46,942 nucleotides of DNA. It comes from an archaeon (lineage in GTDB: Archaea; Thermoproteota; Nitrososphaeria; Nitrososphaerales; JACAEJ01). Where the stretch lies: the NCBI GenBank assembly GCA_024256285.1, contig JACGUG010000005.1, forward strand, positions 1 through 46,942, read 5' to 3'. Both the position numbers and the translations under genes were made by a program. The notes beneath the pieces were generated by a model that searched no databases, was not told where the DNA came from, and saw only the letters and a program-made list of their open reading frames with translations. Positions 24,717 through 32,694 of the stretch are shown here, in pieces; the stretch's first letter is position 1, and each line of letters opens with the position of its first letter.

Positions 24717-26264
24717 ATGCCTCAGTCTTGGATAGTTTTACAACCCATCATTATCCTCTTCGCAGGCGCTCTCATACTGCCAACAATAGAATTCTTGGGT
24801 AAGGCTGTAAAACTCGAAAAGTTAAGAGGGACGGTTGCCGTCATAATTTTCGGCTTATCGCTGTATAGTGCATTAGGCGTTTATGGAGAGGTTCAGAGGC
24901 AAGGACCACTGACCTACTTCTTGAGCCCCTATGAGCCTCCAATCGGTGTAGACTTTTTCGTAGATCAGTTCAGCATCTTTATGGCATTAATATTCTGCCT
25001 TCTGGGCCTCTTGATCTCGATATACTCGATTAAATACATGGAGGATGACACGGGTCTCGATAAGTACTACTCCTTGCTCATGACTCTTGTTGCGGGTCTA
25101 GTTGGGATTTCATTCGCAGGAGATCTCTTTAATCTATTCATTTTTTGGGAAGTTATGAGCCTATCTTCCTATGCCTTAGTCGCATTTAAGAAGTACCGCT
25201 GGGAAGCGATAGAGGCGAGCTTTAAGTACCTAATCATGAGTACCATCGGCTCTCTGACCGCCCTTTACGCTATATCGGTCCTTTATGGTTTGGCTGGAAC
25301 TTTGAACATCTCCCAACTTGCGTCTATCATCCCAACATTAGAGACTTACCCGCCTCAACTGCCATACTTCATCATCGCCACAATAATTGTGGGTTTCGGT
25401 GTAACTGCCTCTATAGTACCCTTCCACTTCTGGCTTCCTGATGCTCACCCAGCAGCCCCGAGCGGGATAAGCGCCATGTTATCAGGGGTTGTTATCAAAG
25501 CCGGAGTTTACGCCATAGCAAGAGTCCTATTCTCCATATTCATCCCGACTGCTTTTAACTTCGGGACTACCTTGATACTGTTTGGCATTATAACGATCAC
25601 TGTGGCCAACTTTATGGCCCTTCTTCAAAGAGATATCAAGCGCCTTCTCGCCTACTCCAGTATAGTCAACATAGGCTACATAATCTTCGGCTTCGGCGTA
25701 GGTGCATACGCTTTAAATTTCTATGGAGTTGGTGGGTACAGCATAGCTGCTCTGGCCATCATGGGTGCCATCTTTCATGTCTTTAACCATGCTGTAGGCA
25801 AAGGTCTCTTATTCCTTGGTGCTGGTTCCTTCATACATGAAGTTGGGACTAGAGACCTGATGGAGTTGGAAGGTGTTGGGAAGAAGATGCCTTGGACAGG
25901 AGTATCTTTCTCAATAGGACTCTTGACGCTAGCCGGTGTTCCACCCTTGAGCGGATTCTGGAGTAAGCTATTCATAATACTTGCAGGCTACGCAGTGCTG
26001 GGCAACTCTTTTATGATCATCACCACAAGCATCGTTGTCCTCAATAGTATCTTCGCTGCAGCATATTACTTGTGGCTGATGCAACGCGTAATGCTCAGAG
26101 ACCCAAAGCCAAAGGCTAAAGGAGTTCATGAAGTACCGATCCTGATGGTTATACCTATAGTCATATTGGGCTTGATAACCGTTATAGTCGGATGCTGGCC
26201 ATTCGAGATCATCAATTTTGCGGATGTGGCTGCAAGATCGCTATTAGGATTATTGATGGGTTGA
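24717..26264 (+). CDS. Complex I-like antiporter subunit, NuoN/MrpD-like
   Basis: A 515-residue polytopic protein with about 14 helices, one of three proton-pumping antiporter-like subunits here. DLFNLFIFWEVMSLSSYALVAF carries the key TM5 Glu, and PFHFWLPDAHPAAPSGISAMLSGVVIKAGVYAI covers TM7-8 with the Lys. The latter stretch is closer to MrpD/HyfF proteins than to bacterial NuoN. Its place before L and M instead of after them is also unusual. I call it the N-position subunit because L and M are clearly present. The start is ATG, 4 nt after nuoK. Confidence 0.82.
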   Translation: MPQSWIVLQPIIILFAGALILPTIEFLGKAVKLEKLRGTVAVIIFGLSLYSALGVYGEVQRQGPLTYFLSPYEPPIGVDFFVDQFSIFMALIFCLLGLLISIYSIKYMEDDTGLDKYYSLLMTLVAGLVGISFAGDLFNLFIFWEVMSLSSYALVAFKKYRWEAIEASFKYLIMSTIGSLTALYAISVLYGLAGTLNISQLASIIPTLETYPPQLPYFIIATIIVGFGVTASIVPFHFWLPDAHPAAPSGISAMLSGVVIKAGVYAIARVLFSIFIPTAFNFGTTLILFGIITITVANFMALLQRDIKRLLAYSSIVNIGYIIFGFGVGAYALNFYGVGGYSIAALAIMGAIFHVFNHAVGKGLLFLGAGSFIHEVGTRDLMELEGVGKKMPWTGVSFSIGLLTLAGVPPLSGFWSKLFIILAGYAVLGNSFMIITTSIVVLNSIFAAAYYLWLMQRVMLRDPKPKAKGVHEVPILMVIPIVILGLITVIVGCWPFEIINFADVAARSLLGLLMG

Positions 26265-26270
26265 TGAAAG

Positions 26271-28373
26271 ATGGAGGCAATAACACCTACAATAGGAATA
26301 GAAACACTCCCAGCTTGGTTGTGCTGGCTCTTCCCCCTAGTTGGCGCCCTCTTAACCCCCATATTGGCAAAGATCCATCCTAAGGTGAGGGACTATGGCG
26401 CTGTCTTCTTCTCCTTTCTCTCTTTCCTTATGGCTGCTATGCTCATCCCGCTCCTCTTTAATATTGAGGCGCTGCCTAAGTGGGAGGTCCTACCTTGGAT
26501 AGATTTGGAAGGCCTTCCAGTACTGTCGAAGATCGAGATGGGCGTTCTTATCGACCCTCTCAGTATAATTATGGCCAATGTCATCGCATCTATAAGCCTC
26601 CTGATAATGATCTACTCATTAGGTTACATGAAGGGAGACCCAAGCCTGACTCGGTACTGGTTCTTCATGAACTTCTTCATAGGGAGCATGGTCCTCCTCG
26701 TCATGTCAGAAAATCTGATTTTAACCCTCTTTGGATGGGAAGGGGTAGGCCTCTGTAGCTATGCTTTGATAGGCTTTTGGTACAGGGACTCTAAGGAAGA
26801 CTACATCGAGCGCTGGGTTGGAGAGCCACCAGAAGCATATCCCCCTTCACACTGTGGGATGAAGGCTTTTATAGCAACGAGAATTGGAGACCTAAGCCTC
26901 CTGTTGGGCGCCCTGATGATAGTCGCCTTCACTGGAACCTTGAGCTATATCGGGCTACTTGAAGAGGTTCAGCACTTGCCCCATGAATTCATGTGGGTCT
27001 TGGTCCCAGCAGCGATCTTCTTTTTCGGTGGCCCTATAGGCAAGTCCGCTCAACTTCCATTGATGGAGTGGCTCCCAGATGCCATGTCGGGCCCGACTAC
27101 TGTCAGTGCACTTATACATGCCGCAACGATGGTCAATGCTGGAGTTTACCTTGTCGGTAGAATTTTCCCAATAATGTATGTGGCTTCAACGGTATACCCT
27201 GAGATGATCTCCTTCTTCTATGTAATTGCCTGGATAGGCGTCTTAACAGCCTTTGTTGCCGGAACACAAGCTATGGCCTCGAATGAGATAAAAAAGGTCC
27301 TCGCCTACTCTACCGTCAGCCAGCTTGGCTACATGATGCTCGCACTTGGAGTTGCTGGCACAACTCTCGAATTCGCCGTAGGCTATACGGCTGGCGTCTT
27401 TCATCTTATGAGCCATGCTGTATTCAAGGCAGCCTTATTCCTCACGGCGGGTGCAGTCATCCATGCTGTTGAGTCAAGGTTCCTACATCATATGGGTGGG
27501 ATAAGGAAGGAGATGCCGATAACATTTTGGTGCATGTCCTTGACAGCCTTCTCGTTGATGGGCGTCCCTATACTGTTTAGCGGATTTTGGAGCAAAGACA
27601 TGATCTTAGAGTCTACTCTGTTGGCTGGTCAACCACTCATATTCATATTGGCAGCCATAACTGTTGCTATAACATGCTTTTACAGCGTTAGAATGATCGC
27701 TTTGACCTTCTTAGGTAAAAAGAGTGAGCGCATTCATGAGATGGAAGATGAAGGTCACCATGTTCATGAGGCTCCAAAGGTCATGTGGGTTCCCTACGCT
27801 ATCCTAGCCGCTGTAACACTGGCTTTCGGTATAGGCAGTATCTTCCCGTACAATGGTATCGGTATCTGGCTGGAGCACACATTTGAGGGCTATCTGAGCA
27901 AGTTTATAGAAATAGAACACCACCTCTCCCCCGTATCCCTATCAGCTGCTGAGGGAGCATTGCCACAAGAGTTGGCAGTCTTGATGACGATAGTAGCATC
28001 TCTGACGATGCTTGCTATAGGTACATGGATAGCTTATAGGTTATACGTCAAGCGTACTGTAGACCCTGTAAAGCTGGTCGGTAGTAGATCAGTGCTAAAA
28101 TCACTGTGGACTTTCCTGTTTAGGAGATGGTACATAAACGCCTTCTACTACAAGGTCTTTATCTACCCAACTATTTCCATCAGTAGATGGGCTTTGAAGC
28201 ATATAGAGGAAAGTGGGATAGATAAGTTCAACTATGTGGTGGCAGATGCTGCTAAAGGCTTCTGTAGCCGCTTCAGAAGGACCCACACTGGAGTCCTGAA
28301 CTATAACATCATCGGCATGATCCTTGGCTTTATCCTCATCATTATACTGATGTTTGTAGCTCTGGTGTGGTGA
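26271..28373 (+). CDS. Complex I-like subunit L (NuoL/FpoL)
   Basis: A 700-residue distal antiporter-like subunit. Conserved blocks are NLILTLFGWEGVGLCSYALIGFW (TM5 Glu), LPLMEWLPDAMSGPTTVSALIHAATMVNAGVYLVGR (TM7-8 Lys region), and KKVLAYSTVSQLGYMMLALG. A His-rich loop (EDEGHHVHEAPK) precedes the C-terminal part, which should contain the long lateral helix clamping the N, M and L subunits. The length exceeds the common 600-650 residues. It is followed by nuoM with a short overlap. Confidence 0.92.
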   Translation: MEAITPTIGIETLPAWLCWLFPLVGALLTPILAKIHPKVRDYGAVFFSFLSFLMAAMLIPLLFNIEALPKWEVLPWIDLEGLPVLSKIEMGVLIDPLSIIMANVIASISLLIMIYSLGYMKGDPSLTRYWFFMNFFIGSMVLLVMSENLILTLFGWEGVGLCSYALIGFWYRDSKEDYIERWVGEPPEAYPPSHCGMKAFIATRIGDLSLLLGALMIVAFTGTLSYIGLLEEVQHLPHEFMWVLVPAAIFFFGGPIGKSAQLPLMEWLPDAMSGPTTVSALIHAATMVNAGVYLVGRIFPIMYVASTVYPEMISFFYVIAWIGVLTAFVAGTQAMASNEIKKVLAYSTVSQLGYMMLALGVAGTTLEFAVGYTAGVFHLMSHAVFKAALFLTAGAVIHAVESRFLHHMGGIRKEMPITFWCMSLTAFSLMGVPILFSGFWSKDMILESTLLAGQPLIFILAAITVAITCFYSVRMIALTFLGKKSERIHEMEDEGHHVHEAPKVMWVPYAILAAVTLAFGIGSIFPYNGIGIWLEHTFEGYLSKFIEIEHHLSPVSLSAAEGALPQELAVLMTIVASLTMLAIGTWIAYRLYVKRTVDPVKLVGSRSVLKSLWTFLFRRWYINAFYYKVFIYPTISISRWALKHIEESGIDKFNYVVADAAKGFCSRFRRTHTGVLNYNIIGMILGFILIIILMFVALVW

Positions 28374-29932
28374 AGATGATCTTAGAAGATAACTCCTTCA
28401 TATTGCTGCAGTCGATACTCATACCAGCTGCCTTCTCTGTTGTTGCTTTGGTTGCTGGTAAGCGCCTTAAAGAGAAGACTGGCTGGATATCCTTCATAGT
28501 CTTGCTTTACTCCTCTATTCTGTTGGGCTATGTCCAATTGAAGTTATTCCTAGACCCTGCATTTGAAGCCCTTGAGGCATCTTATACATGGCTTCCTGAT
28601 ATAGGAACCTTTAGCCTTGGTAACTTCACTTTAAGGGCAGACGGTCTCAGTACACCCGTCGCTTTGATTATAACGATACTTTGTACAGTCATCTCCATAT
28701 ACTCCATCAAGTATATGGAGCATGAGCATGCCCTAGACAGATACTTTGCTCTTTACCTTCTCTACGCAGCAGGCATGATAGGGACAGTACTTGTGACGAA
28801 CCTAGCCGCCTTCTTCCTGTTCTTTGAGCTCATGCTGATACCGTCTTGGGCCTTGATAGGCGTGTGGGGTACTGGACTAAAGGAGAGGGTAGCCTTCAAG
28901 TACTTCATGTTCACAGAGGCTGGTGCTCTCTCACTACTCGCTGGTATAGTAGCCACAGGCTTCATAGCCAACACATTCAACATATTTGAAATATCTCAAG
29001 GCATGGAGGGTATCGCTCTAGGTACTCAACTTGCCATTGTTATAGCGATTTTATTGGGCTTATTCGTCAAGATGGCGATCTTCCCACTTCATACATGGCT
29101 TCCAGATGCTCACGCTGAAGCCCCGACGCCCATAAGTGCACTTCTTTCCCCAGCTATGATAGGGATAGGCGGATATGCAGTGATAAGGATCGTCTACACA
29201 GGCTTTCCAGCAGTCATTACTGCACAGACACCACAATTCATGCTCATACTATCCTTTCTGGCTTTGATAACTATGGTGTATGGAGGTTACATGGCTCTTG
29301 CACAAGACGATATCAAGAGACTCCTCGCATACTCAAGCATAAGCCAGATGGGCTACATGCTGTTCGGCATAGCATCGGTCTCAACTATAGGTGTCCTTGG
29401 TGCAGTCCTACTCTACGTGAGCCATGGTTTAGCTAAAGCTGTGCTCTTCATGGTTTCGGGGGTTTTAATACATGAGTTTAAGACGAGAAGCATAAAAGAG
29501 CTTGGTGGTCTTGGTCCAAAGATGCCCTATACAGCAGTTGCCACGCTTATGGGTTTCCTTGGATTGATGGGCTTTCCATTCATCATAGGCTTCTGGGCGG
29601 AGTTATACATATTCACAGGCTCCATGTATACCGCTCTTCAAGGTTTTAGCTACCTTATCGGGCCGAATACAATTCGCATCCTTATAACATCTTTAGCAAT
29701 AATGGGCTCTATACTAACCGCCGGCTATGGCTTATGGACTGTGAGGCGAGTCTTTTATGGTCAACCTACTGAAAAAACGATGGATGCAAAGGAAGGATCG
29801 GTAATTATGCTTGCCCCGATAATGATCCTCGCTATTCTTGCTCTAATTCTCGGCATATACCCTGGGCTAGTCGCTACAGGTGCATCAAGGTACATCTCAG
29901 AACTTCTAAGTAGCTTAATTCCAATATTATAG
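28367..29932 (+). CDS. Complex I-like subunit M (NuoM/FpoM)
   Basis: A 521-residue antiporter-like subunit. LAAFFLFFELMLIPSWALIGVWG is the TM5 region with the essential Glu. MAIFPLHTWLPDAHAEAPTPISALLSPAMIGIGGYAVIR covers TM7-8. AQDDIKRLLAYSSISQMGYMLFG is the conserved TM9-10 region. The frame opens at GTG 28367 inside nuoL; ATG 28376 is an alternative start. It is the last gene of the rightward half. No further subunit (O or F) follows; a prenyl synthase converges from the other side. Confidence 0.92.
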   Translation: MVKMILEDNSFILLQSILIPAAFSVVALVAGKRLKEKTGWISFIVLLYSSILLGYVQLKLFLDPAFEALEASYTWLPDIGTFSLGNFTLRADGLSTPVALIITILCTVISIYSIKYMEHEHALDRYFALYLLYAAGMIGTVLVTNLAAFFLFFELMLIPSWALIGVWGTGLKERVAFKYFMFTEAGALSLLAGIVATGFIANTFNIFEISQGMEGIALGTQLAIVIAILLGLFVKMAIFPLHTWLPDAHAEAPTPISALLSPAMIGIGGYAVIRIVYTGFPAVITAQTPQFMLILSFLALITMVYGGYMALAQDDIKRLLAYSSISQMGYMLFGIASVSTIGVLGAVLLYVSHGLAKAVLFMVSGVLIHEFKTRSIKELGGLGPKMPYTAVATLMGFLGLMGFPFIIGFWAELYIFTGSMYTALQGFSYLIGPNTIRILITSLAIMGSILTAGYGLWTVRRVFYGQPTEKTMDAKEGSVIMLAPIMILAILALILGIYPGLVATGASRYISELLSSLIPIL

Positions 29933-29945
29933 TAGTTCATATGAT

Positions 29946-30803
29946 CTAAAATTGGTATGAAATCATAAGATCAGCAAGATCGAGTAAGTGCTTCTTTGCC
30001 TTCGTATCACTCAACAGATTTAACTTCTGCTTCGCTTTCATTGCATAAAGCTCAGCCATCTTTTTTAGGTAAGATAGTTTGTCCTGACCTTTCTGCTCTA
30101 TCTCCAAGGCACTTGATACCTTATCTTCCTTGTCCCAATCGAGGGCATCGTCTTGTATCTGGTAAGCTATACCCAATAAATAACCGTAGCTGGAAAGAGC
30201 CTCTATCTCATCCTCTGTCCCTCCACCTATAATCCCGCCTATCTTTGCCGATGCCTCAAAAAGTGAAGCAGTCTTTTGGGAGATCAAGTTTATGTATTCG
30301 TCCCAACCCAAGCGATAGATTTTAGGGTCGATCTTCAATTCGCCGAATTCACCATCACACATACGGAGAGCTACCGATGACAGTTCTTTTCCAACCCTCT
30401 TATCCTTGTACCTCAGAGCTATATCAAGTATTATCCCAAAGACGAAGTCAGCAGTCAAAATGGATGCACCTAAACCGTATCTAATATGGAAGGCGGGTCT
30501 TTCACGTCTTAAAAACTCTTGATCTAAGATGTCATCATGAATTAGAGACTCTGTTTGCAAGAGCTCTATAGCAATCGCTACCGATAAAGGCTCAACATCA
30601 CTTCTGCCTATGCTCTCCGCTGAAAGTAGGAGGATGATGGGTCTTATCCTTTTGCCTCCCTCTAAAGCGTATCGTAAAGGTTTATAGAAATGAGATCCCT
30701 TATAACGCTCTAACTCTAATTTTATCGCCTTCTCTATCTGAGAGCGATAATCCTTCATCTTCTCCATAAGAGTACTAAATGTTAACGAACTTTCATCTTT
30801 CAC
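29946..30803 (-). CDS. Trans-polyprenyl diphosphate synthase, second paralogue
   Basis: A 285-residue class I prenyl synthase that extends allylic diphosphates with IPP. The first Asp-rich motif is LIHDDILDQE (Asp90, 91 and 94) and the second is QIQDDALDWDKED. GGKRIRP for IPP binding is at about residues 49-55. The residue five places before the first motif is Glu85, not the aromatic typical of archaeal GGPP synthases, so longer products such as a quinone side chain are possible. It lies tail-to-tail with the end of the complex I-like locus, which would fit a respiratory lipid. Chain length remains an inference. Confidence 0.85.
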   Translation of the reverse strand: MKDESSLTFSTLMEKMKDYRSQIEKAIKLELERYKGSHFYKPLRYALEGGKRIRPIILLLSAESIGRSDVEPLSVAIAIELLQTESLIHDDILDQEFLRRERPAFHIRYGLGASILTADFVFGIILDIALRYKDKRVGKELSSVALRMCDGEFGELKIDPKIYRLGWDEYINLISQKTASLFEASAKIGGIIGGGTEDEIEALSSYGYLLGIAYQIQDDALDWDKEDKVSSALEIEQKGQDKLSYLKKMAELYAMKAKQKLNLLSDTKAKKHLLDLADLMISYQF

Positions 30804-30898
30804 AGAAAGGCAACCCCATGGTGCGTAGGTTTAAGATTGTAGTATATTTACATTTTTGTAATCTGAATGTAGTCCAAGATTCACGTGATCTTCAAAGA

Positions 30899-32395
30899 TC
30901 ACTCTATTTGAGCTACTACCATCATAAAGACAGGGCCTCTCAAGTCTATTCTTTTGTTCTTGCTTGTGATAAATCTCAACACATCTTCTCTCACTCTGAT
31001 GTTGAGCTCCCCAGCAGTGCTCGTCATCGCCCTTTTCATAACAAATCCTTTCTTACCCGACTTTACGGCTTCCTCTATATCAGTAGCCGCGACTGCAGCT
31101 AAAGAATCGATATACCTTATTCCAGTCTGTACCCCCCTCTCTCTCGCTGCCTTTATCAACTCTCTCTTTGAGAGGGTTTCATCTTTTCTAGGGATCCCAA
31201 GAATATTGCCATCATAGGCCAAGACTTCGTTAAAGGCTGCCCTCCCTAAGAGTCTCTTTCCTTTCTCATTCTGGACTAGCTTTACTGTTACCTTCTTCCC
31301 AAGCATCTTTCCATCGTATACAGTATACTCACAAGGGCTGGGCATATCCCCATATCTTTCACAGCCTTCTATTATCGCACGTTGCATCCTCTTCCCCTCT
31401 TCTGTTCGAGGGACTTTATCTATAGTTACTGAAGAGGCGATCTCTCGATCAGAAAGTTCTAACTGAACGTAGAACTGAGGATAGACCAATTTACGCACAT
31501 CTGAAAAGCCGTAGATGACCATAGCCAACCTCTCGGCTCCCAGACCTAAGTTCAAGACTGGGTACATCACCCTATACCTTTTAAGGACCTTATTACTATA
31601 CATTCCAAAGTCTGCAACTTCGACCCAGTCTTTTCGATCCTTCACCCTCACAAAGACTTCAGTTTCGCTATTCTTCTCATAATAGCTGGCGCTCCTCCTC
31701 TTCTTCACATACTTTACCTCCTCTATTCCAAAAGGCTTAAACAGTCCTTTAATGACCTGCTCCACATACTCTATATCTACTTGTCTATCCATAACGACGC
31801 TTGAAGCTGAATGGTAGCACCTAAGATGAGTTGCATCTAAAGCTTGCTCCCTTCGGAAGCAGAGGTCCACAGAAAAGAGCTTGATTGGGAGAGGCTCTTT
31901 ATCCTGAAACTCTTTTAAAGTTAAAAACCATCCCGATGTCATATGACTCCTAAGGGTCAGATTTGTAGCAATAGGTCCCTTATGCTTTAACTCGGGGAAG
32001 GTGCTCAAAACCATCAAGGCTTTATCTTCATTTATCGAGAGAGTCTCGGCGAGTTTGGTGATCAACTCATCACTATCGAATAGGCCTTTTTTGTAATTGT
32101 GAAAGACTTTTTGTAATACGGTCTTCTTCTTTGGTTCGAGGGCAACCCCCATCTTTTTGAGAAGGTCTAGCTTGTCTTGGTCGATTCCTACGTCGGGTCT
32201 AGGCAGCGTTGCGAGGTAAAAACATCTATCTAGTATAGTTGGAGCTTCCCTACCCCATTGCTTATAGATATCCCCCTCTTCGATGAAAATAGGATTGTAG
32301 ACCTCTCTGAAGCCTAGATCGATGTAAGCATGCCTAAGCTTCTCAATAACGTCTGAAAGTAGATGTTTTCTAACTCCTTTCGATTCTATAGGCAA
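30899..32395 (-). CDS. sepS: O-phosphoseryl-tRNA(Cys) synthetase (SepRS)
   Basis: A class II synthetase that charges tRNA-Cys with O-phosphoserine, the first step of tRNA-dependent cysteine synthesis; SepCysS then makes Cys-tRNA. Diagnostic blocks are CFYLATLPRPDVG near residue 58, TLRSHMTSGWFLTL at 147-160 (phosphoserine pocket), CFRREQALDATHL, YPVLNLGLGAERLAM (motif 3), and the C-terminal IDLRGPVFMMVVAQIE. At 498 residues it lacks the N-terminal extension of about 40 residues in the Methanocaldococcus enzyme. A TAG lies in frame just upstream of the TTG start, which has a GGGAG ribosome-binding site. The divergent tRNA-Cys gene is 180 nt away. Confidence 0.93.
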   Translation of the reverse strand: MPIESKGVRKHLLSDVIEKLRHAYIDLGFREVYNPIFIEEGDIYKQWGREAPTILDRCFYLATLPRPDVGIDQDKLDLLKKMGVALEPKKKTVLQKVFHNYKKGLFDSDELITKLAETLSINEDKALMVLSTFPELKHKGPIATNLTLRSHMTSGWFLTLKEFQDKEPLPIKLFSVDLCFRREQALDATHLRCYHSASSVVMDRQVDIEYVEQVIKGLFKPFGIEEVKYVKKRRSASYYEKNSETEVFVRVKDRKDWVEVADFGMYSNKVLKRYRVMYPVLNLGLGAERLAMVIYGFSDVRKLVYPQFYVQLELSDREIASSVTIDKVPRTEEGKRMQRAIIEGCERYGDMPSPCEYTVYDGKMLGKKVTVKLVQNEKGKRLLGRAAFNEVLAYDGNILGIPRKDETLSKRELIKAARERGVQTGIRYIDSLAAVAATDIEEAVKSGKKGFVMKRAMTSTAGELNIRVREDVLRFITSKNKRIDLRGPVFMMVVAQIE

Positions 32396-32574
32396 TACTC
32401 TCCCTTCCTAAATGGTCGACTTAACTTATCCATCTTTCAGGGTAATAAAGTTAAAGAAGATGGGAAAGGATGGATTTGTGATCATCTCCATTTAATTGCA
32501 TAGGTATTGTGCCACATAAAGTTTATAGCGCTGTTGTCTCACGTCGAAATCTGCTAAGTAAAATTTTAATGAAA

Positions 32575-32664
32575 GCCGGGGTGGCCGAGCGGTTAGGCGG
32601 CAGGCTGCAGACGGTTCTATGTGTAGAGACCTGCTCTACGCAGGTTCGAATCCTGCCCCCGGCT
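32575..32664 (+). tRNA. tRNA-Cys (GCA) with an 18-nt intron
   Basis: Acceptor GCCGGGG/CCCCGGC with discriminator T (U73, the cysteine identity base), D arm GCC-GAGCGGTTA-GGC, T arm GCAGG-TTCGAAT-CCTGC. The anticodon stem GCAGG/CCTGC closes after an 18-nt insertion. The loop is CTGCAG, intron 32611-32628, then A, giving anticodon GCA with the intron at the canonical 37/38 site. The intron folds as a small hairpin (GGTTCTA against TAGAG-A-CC). CCA is not encoded. The neighbouring divergent gene codes for SepRS, which charges this tRNA. Confidence 0.92.
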
Positions 32665-32694
32665 CACAAAAATTGATTAAGTCTAATTTTCGAT

